This document shows, in pieces, positions 7,994 through 17,393 of a DNA stretch of 57,126 nucleotides. The stretch is taken from positions 1 through 57,126 of the forward strand of contig QCWH01000026.1 of the NCBI GenBank assembly GCA_003149565.1. Direction: 5' to 3'. The stretch comes from Marivita sp. XM-24bin2. GTDB taxonomy: Bacteria; Pseudomonadota; Alphaproteobacteria; Rhodobacterales; Rhodobacteraceae. Position numbers and translations under genes: made by a program. The notes under the pieces are model-generated. The model was not told where the DNA came from and made no database searches. It worked only from the letters and a program-made list of their open reading frames with translations. The stretch's first letter is position 1, and every line of letters starts with the position of its first letter.

Positions 7994-8965
7994 GTGCTGC
8001 GGCGCTGGTCTCAAATTCTATGGCCCTGCGCCGCGCTGGCGGCTCTTTCGGCATGTGATCCGTTTCTGACAGGCAATATTCCTGCGGACACCAAACCCCA
8101 GGCGAGGCCGGAACGCCCCACTGTCGCTGCCGCTCCGGCTGAGACAGAGCCATCGCAGATGGCCATTGCTCTTCGGCGCTACTATGCCCGAGTGCAGGAG
8201 GATTTGCTGGCGCAAGGGCTGCTTCGTCTTGATGGTGGTGGGGTGGATACGCCGTTTACGGACGAGATGCTGGCCCGAAACTTCGAACGGATTGCACTTG
8301 CCGAGGAATACGCCCGTGGGGGCGGTCTCCAGCCATCCAGCGGCGCGTTGGGCGAGATCAAGAAGTGGAACATCCCTGTCCGCGTTGGAGTGACGTTTGG
8401 CAGCAGCCTTTCGCCAGAGGCTCAGGAGCAGGACCGTGCGGTGTTGTCGCGATACACCCGCAGGCTTTCGCGGGTCACCGGGCACCCGATCTCACTCGTC
8501 GCGTCACAACCCAATTTCCACGTGCTTGTCATGGGCGAAGACGACAAGGACCAGCTGCGCGAAATGCTTGATCAGATCGCGCCGGGTATGGAGGCATCAA
8601 GCCGCGCCATTTTCCTGAACCTGCCCAGGTCCATTCATTGCCTCGTAGTGGCCTTTGCCGATACACGCAGCAGCAATGCGTATCGGCAGGCGGTGGCGCT
8701 TGTGCGCACCGAGCATCCCGACCTGACGCGCCGAGCCTGTTTTCACGAAGAACTGGCACAGGGCTTGGGGTTGGCCAATGACGATCAGAACGCGCGTCCG
8801 TCGATCTTTAACGATGACGAAGAATTCGCGCTTCTTACCACGCATGACGAACTGCTGTTGAAAATTCTATACGATCCCCGCCTTACACCGGGCATGAGCG
8901 CTGATCAGGCGCGCCCGATTGTCCGCACTCTCGCCCAGAAGCTTAAGGGCGGTGGACCAAGCTGA
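7994..8965 (+). CDS. DUF2927 lipoprotein
   Basis: The GTG start gives a 323-residue protein with a lipoprotein signal: a short hydrophobic stretch ending LAALSAC, so Cys21 would be lipidated and the protein exported. The body matches my recollection of DUF2927, including VRVGVTFGSS and the C-terminal block CFHEELAQGLGLANDD, then FNDDEEFALLTTHDELLLKILYDPRL. HEELAQ resembles a zinc-peptidase HExxx(H/Q) helix, and a second His lies in TTHDELL, but protease activity is only a suggestion. It is the one clearly periplasm-facing member of the cluster. The GTG lies 3 bases after the telA stop. Confidence 0.8.
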   Translation: MLRRWSQILWPCAALAALSACDPFLTGNIPADTKPQARPERPTVAAAPAETEPSQMAIALRRYYARVQEDLLAQGLLRLDGGGVDTPFTDEMLARNFERIALAEEYARGGGLQPSSGALGEIKKWNIPVRVGVTFGSSLSPEAQEQDRAVLSRYTRRLSRVTGHPISLVASQPNFHVLVMGEDDKDQLREMLDQIAPGMEASSRAIFLNLPRSIHCLVVAFADTRSSNAYRQAVALVRTEHPDLTRRACFHEELAQGLGLANDDQNARPSIFNDDEEFALLTTHDELLLKILYDPRLTPGMSADQARPIVRTLAQKLKGGGPS

Positions 8966-8982
8966 CTGAACGGAGAGCCCAA

Positions 8983-10110
8983 ATGCCCATTTTTGATTTC
9001 CTGAGCGGCCAATTTATTGATGTCATCCATTGGACCGACAACACCCGTGATACGATGGTCTGGCGCTTCGAACGCGAAGGCCACGAGATCAAGTACGGAG
9101 CAAAGCTGACCGTGCGCGAAGGGCAGGCGGCGGTGTTTGTGCATGAAGGCCAACTGGCGGACGTTTTCACGCCGGGGCTTTACATGCTCGAAACCAACAA
9201 CATGCCGATCATGACCTCTTTGCAGCATTGGGATCACGGGTTCCGCTCTCCCTTCAAGTCAGAGGTCTATTTCGTCAACACCACCCGGTTTCAGAACCTC
9301 AAATGGGGCACCAAGAATCCGGTGATCTGCCGTGATCCTGAATTCGGTCCGGTGCGTCTGCGCGCTTTTGGTACATACTCGGTACGCGTGACGGACCCTG
9401 CACGTTTTCTCATCGAAATCGTAGGGACGGATGGCGAATTCACGATGGACGAGATCAGCTACCAGATCCGCAACATCATTGTGCAGGAGTTTTCCCGCAC
9501 CATTGCGCGGGCCGCAATTCCGGTCTTGGACATGGCCGCCAATACTCGCGAACTGGGAAAGCTGCTGGCCAAGGAGATCGCCCCGACACTGGCAGAATAC
9601 GGGCTTGAACTGCCTGAGCTCTACATCGAGAATATCTCTCTGCCGCCTGCCGTGGAAGAGGTGCTGGACAAGCGATCATCGATGGGGGTGATCGGCAACC
9701 TGAACGAATACATGCAGTTTCAGGCGGCTGAAGCCCTGGGCAAGGAAGGCGCCGGGGCAGCAGCCATCCAGGCTGGTCTTGGGGCAGGTCTCGGCATGCA
9801 GATCGGTCAGGCTGCAGCGCAAACAACGGCTCCGTGGGGCGCTGCTCCGCAGGTTCAGGGCGCTGCGCCGGTATCGCGGCAGGTCCCTCCACCGCCGCCT
9901 CCGGTTGAACACGTTTGGCACGTTGCCGAGAATGGCGAGACCAAGGGCCCCTTCTCCAAGGCGGCAATGGGCCGGATGGCGCGCGAAGGCGCTTTGACCC
10001 GTGAAAGCTATGTCTGGACAGCAGGACAGGACGGCTGGAAAAAGGCTGAAGATGTCATGGAACTCGCTCAACTTTTTACTGTTCTTCCGCCACCGCCACC
10101 CGGAGCTTGA
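8983..10110 (+). CDS. SPFH-domain protein with C-terminal GYF domain
   Basis: The 375-residue protein has an SPFH (stomatin/prohibitin-like, 'virion core protein' subgroup) domain at about residues 25-235. This is followed by an Ala/Gly/Gln-rich linker, a proline run (QVPPPPPPVEH) and a GYF_2-type module at about 306-358 (VWHVAENGETKGPFSKAAMGRMAREGALT then WTAGQDGW). There is no transmembrane helix, so it probably lines the inner face of the membrane as an oligomer. GYF modules bind proline-rich peptides, and this protein itself ends in LPPPPPPGA, so self- or partner-binding is plausible. The next gene encodes a zinc-ribbon membrane protein, a pairing that resembles YdjI/YdjG of Bacillus. Confidence 0.88.
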   Translation: MPIFDFLSGQFIDVIHWTDNTRDTMVWRFEREGHEIKYGAKLTVREGQAAVFVHEGQLADVFTPGLYMLETNNMPIMTSLQHWDHGFRSPFKSEVYFVNTTRFQNLKWGTKNPVICRDPEFGPVRLRAFGTYSVRVTDPARFLIEIVGTDGEFTMDEISYQIRNIIVQEFSRTIARAAIPVLDMAANTRELGKLLAKEIAPTLAEYGLELPELYIENISLPPAVEEVLDKRSSMGVIGNLNEYMQFQAAEALGKEGAGAAAIQAGLGAGLGMQIGQAAAQTTAPWGAAPQVQGAAPVSRQVPPPPPPVEHVWHVAENGETKGPFSKAAMGRMAREGALTRESYVWTAGQDGWKKAEDVMELAQLFTVLPPPPPGA

Positions 10111-10168
10111 GTCCGCGCACCCGGATAATTGCGTGTTTTGAACGATAACGAAGCAAGGGGCAGCCACC

Positions 10169-11281
10169 GTGTCCGAGGACATGCTCATCTCACCCAAGGA
10201 AGAGCACCGCTTCCCTTGTGATCAATGCGGCGCAGATTTCCGGTTCGATCCGGATCGCGGAGTCTTGCTGTGCGATCATTGCGGGAACACAAGCCAGGTG
10301 GGCGGTTCCGGCCCTTGGTCGGGTGGAAGTATCCGAGAAGTTGATTTCAAGTCAGCACTTGCGGATCGGTTGCCCTCGCAAGAGATGGAAGAAACCCGCG
10401 TTTCGACCTGCCCAAATTGCGCGGCACAGGTCGAGTTCGATCCGGGCGTTCATGCTGCAGAATGCCCGTTTTGTGCCACGCCGGTGGTCGCCGATACGGG
10501 TCGCAACAGACATATCAAACCCAAAGGGCTCTTGCCTTTCGCGCTGGATGAAAAGGACGCCCGCAAAGCCATGACGGACTGGCTTGGCCGTCTCTGGTTT
10601 GCGCCGAACGGATTGCAGGAATATGCGCGAAAGGGGCGCAAAATGACGGGTATCTACGTCCCATACTGGACCTTTGATGCCGACACAGCGTCGTCCTATC
10701 GAGGTGAGCGGGGCACCGTCTACTACGAAACCCGGCGCGTCGTGCGGAACGGGAAATCCGAAACGGTGCGTGTTGCCAAAGTGCGTTGGTCGCCCGCCTC
10801 TGGACGGGTGGCACGGTTTTTTGACGATGTGCTCGTTCTGGCCTCCCGCTCTTTGCCGAAGCAATACACGGATGCACTTGAACCGTGGGACTTGTCGGAA
10901 CTGGAGCCCTATCAGCCTGAATATCTGGCGGGCTTTCGCGCCGAGGCATACACGGTTGAGCTTGACGACGGCTATACCGAGGCTCGGTCCTATATGGACC
11001 GCATCATCATGCGCGACGTCAAATTCGACATCGGAGGCGATCGCCAGCGCGTGCATGACATTGATACGCGTATCGCGAATGTCACGTTCAAACACATCCT
11101 GCTGCCAGTTTGGCTGGCGGCGTATAAATATCGCGGAAAAAGCTACCGATTTGTTGTCAACGGGCGGACCGGCAGCGTGCAGGGCGAACGCCCGTGGTCA
11201 GCCTGGAAGATCGCCTTCGCGGTGATTGTCGGTCTGATCATCGCAGCCGGGGTGGGTTTTGTAGCCGCGATGAACCAGTAG
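10169..11281 (+). CDS. Double zinc-ribbon membrane protein (YdjG-like)
   Basis: The GTG start (AGGGG 8 bases upstream) gives 370 residues. Two N-terminal zinc ribbons are visible: FPCDQCG...LLCDHCG and STCPNCA...AECPFCA. A central domain contains the YVPYWTFDADTASSYRGERGTVYYE and ILLPVWLAAYKYRGKSYRFVVNGRTGSVQGERPWS-type segments, and one transmembrane helix ends the protein (about 346-366). Such proteins are often mislabelled as PriA or TFIIB-type because of the ribbons; nothing here suggests helicase activity. It likely anchors the SPFH protein at the membrane. It converges with fnrL with a 3-base gap. Confidence 0.8.
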   Translation: MSEDMLISPKEEHRFPCDQCGADFRFDPDRGVLLCDHCGNTSQVGGSGPWSGGSIREVDFKSALADRLPSQEMEETRVSTCPNCAAQVEFDPGVHAAECPFCATPVVADTGRNRHIKPKGLLPFALDEKDARKAMTDWLGRLWFAPNGLQEYARKGRKMTGIYVPYWTFDADTASSYRGERGTVYYETRRVVRNGKSETVRVAKVRWSPASGRVARFFDDVLVLASRSLPKQYTDALEPWDLSELEPYQPEYLAGFRAEAYTVELDDGYTEARSYMDRIIMRDVKFDIGGDRQRVHDIDTRIANVTFKHILLPVWLAAYKYRGKSYRFVVNGRTGSVQGERPWSAWKIAFAVIVGLIIAAGVGFVAAMNQ

Positions 11282-11284
11282 GTG

Positions 11285-12031
11285 TCAGACCAGCATGCCA
11301 CCGTCGGTGTCGTCGCCAGCTTCATCCAGCAAAAGGCTCATGTCCGGGACGGTAATGTGCCGTTTGCCCTCCAATGAGATAACGCCGTCTTTCTTGAGCG
11401 CCGATACCTGGCGCGACACGGTTTCTAGCGTCAGTCCAAGATAGTCCGCCATGGCTTCGCGCGTGAGTGGCAAATCAAAGGACACCGGCCCATCAAGCCC
11501 GCCCAGATTGAGCGTCGCATCGCGGCGGGCGATGATCGACAGAAGCGACGCGATTTTTTCCCGCGCAGTCTTGCGGCCCAGAACCAGCATCCACTCGCGC
11601 GCCGCATCCAATTCGTCCAACGTCATTTGCAGAAGGCGCTGGGCGATATGCGGAGTCTTTTCCATCAAATCTTCAAACGGCGCCTTTCGGAAGCAGCACA
11701 TCACCACATCGGTGGTCGCAACGACATCATAGGCAGCGGTCGCGCGTCCGGGACGGCCAACGAAATCACTTGGCAGCAAAAGACCGACCATTTGAGTGCG
11801 TCCGTCTTCCATCGTTTGCGTCAAGGTTGCGATGCCCGAGACGACCGACCCGACAAAATCCATGCGATCGCCGGACCAGATCACGGTCTGACCAGCCTCG
11901 AATCGCCGGTAGTATTTGATGTCTTCAAGACGGGCGAGTTCATCCGTCTCACACCGGGCACAGACAGCACGGTGTCGGATCGGGCAATCGCCGCATTCTT
12001 GCGTGACGGAGAGGCTGTCTTCTTTCAACAT
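11285..12031 (-). CDS. fnrL: Crp/Fnr-family oxygen-responsive regulator FnrL
   Basis: FnrL activates or represses genes when oxygen falls, via a [4Fe-4S] cluster. With the ATG at 12031 the protein has 248 residues. N-terminal cysteines 13, 16, 24 and 27 (CGDCPIRHRAVCARC) plus a Cys pair in VVMCCF near 112 supply cluster ligands. The cNMP-type beta-barrel follows (VVSGIATLTQTMEDGRTQMVGLLLPSDFVG). The helix-turn-helix has ETVSR in the recognition helix, the FNR-type specificity for TTGAT-N4-ATCAA. The frame extends to TTG 12055, but that would run through the FNR box, so 12031 is preferred. It is divergent from hemN and may repress itself. Confidence 0.93.
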   Translation of the reverse strand: MLKEDSLSVTQECGDCPIRHRAVCARCETDELARLEDIKYYRRFEAGQTVIWSGDRMDFVGSVVSGIATLTQTMEDGRTQMVGLLLPSDFVGRPGRATAAYDVVATTDVVMCCFRKAPFEDLMEKTPHIAQRLLQMTLDELDAAREWMLVLGRKTAREKIASLLSIIARRDATLNLGGLDGPVSFDLPLTREAMADYLGLTLETVSRQVSALKKDGVISLEGKRHITVPDMSLLLDEAGDDTDGGMLV

Positions 12032-12041
12032 GATCCCTGTC

Positions 12042-12055
12042 TTGATCTGCATCAA
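12042..12055. promoter_or_regulatory. Perfect FNR box between fnrL and hemN
   Basis: TTGATCTGCATCAA is an exact match to the FNR/FnrL consensus TTGAT-N4-ATCAA. Its centre (12048.5) is 42 bases before the hemN ATG at 12091. If placed at -41.5, the usual class II activation position, transcription would begin at about 12090. It is 17 bases before the fnrL ATG, where binding would block fnrL transcription. Activation of hemN and autorepression of fnrL under low oxygen are inferred. Confidence 0.88.
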
Positions 12056-12084
12056 AGCTTGAGTGAACTTTCACCACTAATGCT

Positions 12085-13446
12085 ATGCATATGGTAGCGA
12101 GAACACAACTTTCCCGGCTGGGACTATTCGACGCGAAGGTACCTCGTTACACGAGTTACCCTACGTCTCCGCATTTCAAGAATGACGTCAAACCAGCGGA
12201 TTTTTCCAGCTGGATCGAGGCGATCCCGGAAAACTCCGAGATTTCGCTATACTTGCATGTGCCGTTTTGTCGCCGTTTGTGCTGGTTCTGCGCATGTCGG
12301 ACCCAAGGCACAGCCAGCGGCGAGCCTGTCACGGCATATGTGGAAACGCTCAAAGACGAATTGTCTTTGTTGAAACGTCATCTGCCAGCGGGGATTCGCT
12401 TGTCTCGATTGCATTGGGGCGGGGGGACTCCGACTCTCATGTCACCCGAGCATATGCGCGATCTGACAGCCGCAGTGCGCGAAGTGGCGGATTTCGCGGA
12501 TGGCTATGAGTTCTCGGTCGAGATCGATCCGAACGAGATCGATGCCGGTCGGCTTGATGCGTTGTTCGAAGGGGGTATGAACCGAGCGTCGATCGGTGTT
12601 CAGGACTTCGATCCAGACATTCAGAAAACCATCGGCCGAGAGCAAAGTTTTGACATAACAAAACGTGCTGCCGACATGATCCGCGAACGAGGTATCCACA
12701 GCCTGAATGCGGATATTCTCTATGGTCTGCCAAATCAATCACGCAGCAAGATTGTTGATTCCGTTCAGAAACTTCTGTCACTCTCGCCGGATCGGGTCGC
12801 GCTTTATGGCTACGCGCATGTGCCGTGGATGGCCAAGCGTCAGCAGATGATCCCGTCTGATGCGCTGCCACGCCCGGATGAGCGGCTTGATCTTTTCGAT
12901 ACCGCGCGCAAGCTGTTTGTTTGGGACAATTACGAAGAGATTGGCATAGACCACTTTGCCACCCGCGAAGACGGCCTTTCAGTTGCAGCTCGCAACGGTA
13001 CGCTGCGCCGCAACTTCCAAGGCTATACCGACGACACGTCTGAGGTCTTGGTCGGGCTGGGCGCGTCCTCGATTTCGAAATTTCCGCAAGGTTACGCGCA
13101 GAACGCACCCGCGACTTCCGCCTATACCAAGGCGATCCGCGCGCACGAATTTTCAACCGTGCGCGGCCATTGCCTTAGCGAGGACGACAAGCTGCGCGCG
13201 CGGATGATCGAGATGCTGATGTGCGATTTTCGTGTCGATACAGCCGAATTGGTTAGGAATTACAACGCGAGCGAATCGGAAGTCGCCGATATGCTGAAGC
13301 GTGCCAACTCAGAATTCGATGATCTGTTGGCGGTCGACGCAAATGGTCTCTTTGTTCCGCCCGAAGCACGTCCGCTGACACGAATGATCGCCCGAAGCTT
13401 TGATGCCTACGATCTGTCTTCAGCTGGGCACAGTTCAGCAATCTAA
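12085..13446 (+). CDS. hemN: Oxygen-independent coproporphyrinogen III dehydrogenase
   Basis: HemN performs the HemF reaction without O2, using radical SAM chemistry. The 453-residue protein has the [4Fe-4S] motif CRRLCWFC (Cys62, Cys66, Cys69, followed by Cys71), the HWGGGTPT SAM-binding glycine motif, and NADILYGLPNQ. The N-terminal RYTSYPTSPHF is characteristic of true HemN rather than HemW. Two ATGs, 12085 and 12091, are possible. Neither has a good ribosome site, and FNR-box geometry points to a start of transcription near 12090, so a leaderless message from 12091 is conceivable. Its stop overlaps the converging yejF stop by 4 bases. Confidence 0.97.
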   Translation: MHMVARTQLSRLGLFDAKVPRYTSYPTSPHFKNDVKPADFSSWIEAIPENSEISLYLHVPFCRRLCWFCACRTQGTASGEPVTAYVETLKDELSLLKRHLPAGIRLSRLHWGGGTPTLMSPEHMRDLTAAVREVADFADGYEFSVEIDPNEIDAGRLDALFEGGMNRASIGVQDFDPDIQKTIGREQSFDITKRAADMIRERGIHSLNADILYGLPNQSRSKIVDSVQKLLSLSPDRVALYGYAHVPWMAKRQQMIPSDALPRPDERLDLFDTARKLFVWDNYEEIGIDHFATREDGLSVAARNGTLRRNFQGYTDDTSEVLVGLGASSISKFPQGYAQNAPATSAYTKAIRAHEFSTVRGHCLSEDDKLRARMIEMLMCDFRVDTAELVRNYNASESEVADMLKRANSEFDDLLAVDANGLFVPPEARPLTRMIARSFDAYDLSSAGHSSAI

Positions 13447-15035
13447 CTGGCCAGATCGAAGGCCGCCGCCATCAAGGTCTTGGTGTACTCTGTCTGCGGA
13501 TCGGTGAACACGTCTTCCGCTGTGCCGTATTCTACGACGTCTCCAGCCTTCATCACGATGACCTTGTGCGACATCGCGCGTACCACCTTCAGGTCGTGGC
13601 TGATGAACAGATAGGCCAGATCGTATTTACGTTGCAGGTCGCGCAGCAGGTTCACGATCTGCACCTGCACTGTCATGTCCAAAGCCGAGGTCGGCTCGTC
13701 CAGAACCACCAGCTTGGGCCGCAGCACCATTGCCCTCGCAATCGCGATCCGCTGCCGCTGACCGCCTGAAAACTCGTGCGGATAGCGATGCATGGTCGCT
13801 GGATCAAGGCCGACTTCGGTCATAACCTCAGTCACCAACTCCCGATCCGATCGCCCATCCGGCGACCCGTGGACTCCCAGACCTTCGGCAATGATCTGTT
13901 CGCAGGTCATGCGCGGGCTGAGGCTCCCAAAGGGATCCTGGAATACGATCTGCATCTCGCTGCGCAGCCGCCGCAACTCGCGCGTCGACCAGTCGCGCAC
14001 GTTCTGTCCGCGGTAGGTGATCCCACCTTCCGACTGGATCAGCCGCATGATCGCAAGCGCCAGTGTTGTCTTGCCGGACCCGGACTCGCCCACGATGCCC
14101 ACGGTTTCCCCCGCCCGCACCGCGATGGTCGCGTCGTTTACCGCCTTCACATAGCCAACGGTACGCTTCAGGAATCCCTGCTGGATCGGGAACCAGATTT
14201 TGAGGTTGTCGGTCCGCGCAATCTCTTCCGCTCCCTCTTTCACCGGATCAGGCGATCCGGTCGATTCCGCACTCAGCAGCATCTTGGTATAGGGATGTTG
14301 CGGGTCGCGGAAAATCTCTGCTGTCTTTCCCGTTTCGACGATTTCCCCGTCCTTCATCACACAGACCCGGTCGGCAATCTTCCGCACGATTCCAAGGTCA
14401 TGGGTGATGAACAGCAGGCTCATGTCCTCGGCCTGTTTCAGATCGGCCAGGAGTTGCAGGATCTGCGCCTGAATGGTCACGTCGAGTGCCGTCGTAGGCT
14501 CATCCGCAATAAGCAGCTCCGGCCCGTTGGCCAACGCCATCGCGATCATCACGCGCTGTCGTTGCCCGCCGGACAACTGGTGCGGATAAGCACCCAACCG
14601 GCTTTCGGGGTCACGAATGCCCACCTTCGTCAGCAACTCGATGATCCGCTTTCTCGCCGGGTCTCCTGCCAGCCCTTGGTGCAGCGCCAGCGACTCCGCC
14701 AACTGCTTCTCCAAGGTGTGCAGCGGGTTGAGCGACGTCATCGGTTCCTGAAAGATGAAGCTGATGTCATTGCCCCGGATGCGCCGCAACTGCGCGTCAT
14801 CGGCCCCGACCATCTCTTCGCCGTTATAAAGCACCGATCCGCCAACCCGCGCCGACTCGCCCAAGAGAGAAACCGTCGATAGAGCCGTGACCGACTTTCC
14901 CGACCCGGATTCACCGACCAGCGCAACGGTCTCCCCACGCTCGATGTGAAACGATACGCCCTTCACGGCAGGTTCGGTCTGCCCGTCCTGACGGAACCCA
15001 ACGGTCAGGTTTTTCACCTCAAGGATGCTGCTCAT
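13443..15035 (-). CDS. yejF: Oligopeptide ABC transporter ATP-binding protein YejF (two domains)
   Basis: This 530-residue protein fuses two ABC ATPase domains. Each has a Walker A ([12 protein letters not shown] and [12 protein letters not shown]), a signature (LSGGQRQR and FSGGQRQR) and a Walker B with DEPT. Between the domains is the oligopeptide-binding-type extension [11 protein letters not shown]. This fused form is typical of YejF, which powers uptake of oligopeptides and microcin-C-like compounds through YejB and YejE. Its ATG overlaps the yejE stop by 4 bases. It is the last gene of a minus-strand yejABEF operon. Confidence 0.93.
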   Translation of the reverse strand: MSSILEVKNLTVGFRQDGQTEPAVKGVSFHIERGETVALVGESGSGKSVTALSTVSLLGESARVGGSVLYNGEEMVGADDAQLRRIRGNDISFIFQEPMTSLNPLHTLEKQLAESLALHQGLAGDPARKRIIELLTKVGIRDPESRLGAYPHQLSGGQRQRVMIAMALANGPELLIADEPTTALDVTIQAQILQLLADLKQAEDMSLLFITHDLGIVRKIADRVCVMKDGEIVETGKTAEIFRDPQHPYTKMLLSAESTGSPDPVKEGAEEIARTDNLKIWFPIQQGFLKRTVGYVKAVNDATIAVRAGETVGIVGESGSGKTTLALAIMRLIQSEGGITYRGQNVRDWSTRELRRLRSEMQIVFQDPFGSLSPRMTCEQIIAEGLGVHGSPDGRSDRELVTEVMTEVGLDPATMHRYPHEFSGGQRQRIAIARAMVLRPKLVVLDEPTSALDMTVQVQIVNLLRDLQRKYDLAYLFISHDLKVVRAMSHKVIVMKAGDVVEYGTAEDVFTDPQTEYTKTLMAAAFDLAS

Positions 15036-16222
15036 GTAAACGTCTTTCTCGGATCAAACGCGTCGCGCACGCCTTCGAAGATGAAGACCAGAAGCGACAG
15101 CATCAGGGCGAATACGAAGAACGCCGTGAAGCCCAGCCAAGGCGCTTGCAGGTTCTGCTTGGCCTGAAGCGTCAACTCGCCCAGTGACGGTGCCGAAGAG
15201 GGCAGCCCGAAGCCAAGAAAGTCGAGACCCGCCAGCGTGCTGATTGTGCCCGTCACGATGAAGGGAAGCATCGTAAGTGTCGCCACCATCGCGTTGGGGA
15301 GCATGTGCCGGAACATGATCGTCGCGTTCGACACGCCCAATGCCTTGGCGGCGCGTACATATTCCAGATTCCGCGCGCGCAGGAATTCAGCCCGAACCAC
15401 ACCCACAAGGGCGGTCCAACCGAACAGCACTGTCAAAAAGACAAGGAGCCAGAAACTTCGCCCCAATATCGCGAACAGAATGATGATGATGTAAAGAGAC
15501 GGCGTAGACGACCAGATCTCGATGATCCGCTGGAAGATCAGGTCCAACCACCCGCCGAAGTACCCCTGCAAAGCTCCGGCTACGATACCCACGACACTCG
15601 CCAGAACCGTCACGATCAAGGTAAAGAAGATCGACAGACGGAAGCCATAGATCACCCGCGCCATCACATCGCGCTTGGTGTCGTCCGTGCCCAGCCAGTT
15701 CTGCTCGTTCGGGGGCAGGGGGGCCGCGCCAGGACGGTCGACGGGCGTCTGATAATCGTAGGGAATGACCGGCCAGATCGACCAGCCCTTGTAGAAATCG
15801 CCATCCAATACTGCACCCTGATCGACCTGTTCGATCAGACCTTCAGGGTCGTCAAAGCACGCTTCAAGCCCGCCAGTGCGGATCAGGCATTGCACCTCCG
15901 GGTCGCGATAGGCGGCCTCCGTCCGGAAGTCTCCGCCAAACTCAGTTTCCGCATAGAAGTTGAAGATGGGCGTGTAATACTCGCCGCGATACTGCACGAG
16001 GATCGGTTTGTCGTTCGCGATGAACTCGGCAAATAACGAAAGCCCGAACAGCACGCAGAAAATGATCAGTGACCAGAACGCACGGCGATTGCGCTTGAAG
16101 TTGTTCCAGCGCCGCTGATTGAGCGGCGACAATGTGAACCGGCTGCGCGCCGGGGCAACTGCAACCGCGGGGCTGGGCTCGGTCACGATATCGCGGTCGT
16201 TCGGTTCGGGATTGGCCGCCAT
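15032..16222 (-). CDS. yejE: Oligopeptide ABC transporter permease YejE
   Basis: This 396-residue inner-membrane permease has an N-terminal helix (about 42-62), a roughly 100-residue periplasmic loop, and five C-terminal helices of the binding-protein-dependent transport domain. The EAA loop is seen as EYVRAAKALGVSNATIMFRHMLPNA. NWLGTDDTKRDVMARVIYGFRLS is the usual motif before the core. The long acidic insert (ETEFGGDFRTEAAYRDPEVQ) fits the YejE subgroup, which is longer than DppC or OppC. Only 3 bases separate it from yejB upstream. Confidence 0.93.
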   Translation of the reverse strand: MAANPEPNDRDIVTEPSPAVAVAPARSRFTLSPLNQRRWNNFKRNRRAFWSLIIFCVLFGLSLFAEFIANDKPILVQYRGEYYTPIFNFYAETEFGGDFRTEAAYRDPEVQCLIRTGGLEACFDDPEGLIEQVDQGAVLDGDFYKGWSIWPVIPYDYQTPVDRPGAAPLPPNEQNWLGTDDTKRDVMARVIYGFRLSIFFTLIVTVLASVVGIVAGALQGYFGGWLDLIFQRIIEIWSSTPSLYIIIILFAILGRSFWLLVFLTVLFGWTALVGVVRAEFLRARNLEYVRAAKALGVSNATIMFRHMLPNAMVATLTMLPFIVTGTISTLAGLDFLGFGLPSSAPSLGELTLQAKQNLQAPWLGFTAFFVFALMLSLLVFIFEGVRDAFDPRKTFT

Positions 16223-16225
16223 GTG

Positions 16226-17386
16226 TCAGCCCTCCCGCTTCTCGAAGTCGATGCGCGGGTCAACCAGCACATACATCAGATCCGACAGGATTCCGACCAG
16301 CAGACCGATTAGCCCGAACACGAAGAGCGTTCCAAAGATCACCGGATAGTCCCGCGCCACAGCCGCCTCGAACCCAAGCCGCCCCAACCCGTCGAGCGAG
16401 AAAATCGTCTCGATGATCAGCGAGCCGGAAAAGAACACACCGATGAACACAGCTGGGAACCCAGCGATCACGATGAGCATCGCATTGCGGAACACATGAC
16501 CGTAAAGCACCTTCCGCTCTGCCAGACCTTTGGCCCTTGCTGTCATCACGTACTGCTTCTTGATCTCGTCCAGAAAGCTGTTCTTGGTCAGCAGCGTCAG
16601 CGTCGCAAAGGCTGAAATCGTCGAGGCCAGAACTGGCAGCGTGATGTGCCAGAAATAATCTGCAATCTTGGCAAAGAGCGACAACTCATCCCAGTTTTCC
16701 GAGGTCAGCCCCCTGAGAGGAAAGATCTGGAAATATGACCCACCAGCAAACAGCACCAGCAGCAGGATTGCGAACAGGAACCCCGGAATCGCATAGGCCA
16801 CGATGATCGCCGCCGAAGTATAAGTGTCGAACGAGGTCCCGTCCTTGACCGCCTTGCGGATGCCCAGCGGGATCGAGACGAGATAGGCGATGACCGTGGA
16901 CCATAGACCCAGCGTGATCGACACTGGCATTTTTTCGAGCACCAGCTCCATCACTCCGATGGACCGGAAATAGCTCTCGCCGAAATCGAGCCTGAGATAA
17001 TTCCACATCATGATGCCGAAGCGTTCAAGGGCGCCGATATCTTCCTTCTGACATGCCGGATCATCCAGATCAGGCTCGCCGGTGTAGCCGTCGTCGCAGA
17101 CGATCCGCGCAAAGCCGAACTCGATCTCCAGCGTTTCGATGAATTCCTTGGGCAGACCACGCGCACCGATATAGTCGCTGTCGGATCCAAAGGTTTCCTC
17201 GGCATTCTGATTGCCGCCGCCATCCCCCGAAAAGCTCGAGAACACGTCGCCCTCGCCCTGGAACCGCGCAAGCGTTTGCTCGATCGGTCCCCCTGGAACG
17301 AACTGCGTCAGGGCAAAGTTGATGATCATGATTCCGAACAAAGTCGGAATGATCAGCAACAATCGTCTTAGAATATAGGCTCCCAA
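16226..17386 (-). CDS. yejB: Oligopeptide ABC transporter permease YejB
   Basis: This 386-residue permease starts [28 protein letters not shown]-like, a first helix typical of DppB/YejB proteins, followed by VPGGPIEQ. A Gly/Asp/Asn-rich periplasmic insert lies at about residues 45-75. Five further helices form the transport core, with the EAA loop as [24 protein letters not shown]. Together with YejE it forms the membrane channel driven by YejF. It follows the binding protein gene after 7 bases. Confidence 0.93.
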   Translation of the reverse strand: MGAYILRRLLLIIPTLFGIMIINFALTQFVPGGPIEQTLARFQGEGDVFSSFSGDGGGNQNAEETFGSDSDYIGARGLPKEFIETLEIEFGFARIVCDDGYTGEPDLDDPACQKEDIGALERFGIMMWNYLRLDFGESYFRSIGVMELVLEKMPVSITLGLWSTVIAYLVSIPLGIRKAVKDGTSFDTYTSAAIIVAYAIPGFLFAILLLVLFAGGSYFQIFPLRGLTSENWDELSLFAKIADYFWHITLPVLASTISAFATLTLLTKNSFLDEIKKQYVMTARAKGLAERKVLYGHVFRNAMLIVIAGFPAVFIGVFFSGSLIIETIFSLDGLGRLGFEAAVARDYPVIFGTLFVFGLIGLLVGILSDLMYVLVDPRIDFEKREG

Positions 17387-17393
17387 GGGTCTT

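Noticed and set aside
10169-11281. Calling the zinc-ribbon protein a PriA helicase or TFIIB
   Set aside because: Only the zinc ribbons are shared; there are no helicase motifs and a transmembrane helix ends the protein.
13776-14882. Long plus-strand open frames opposite yejF, and similarly 17493-18911 opposite yejA
   Set aside because: They lie wholly within convincing ABC transporter genes and encode low-complexity, Arg/His-rich sequence with no family resemblance.
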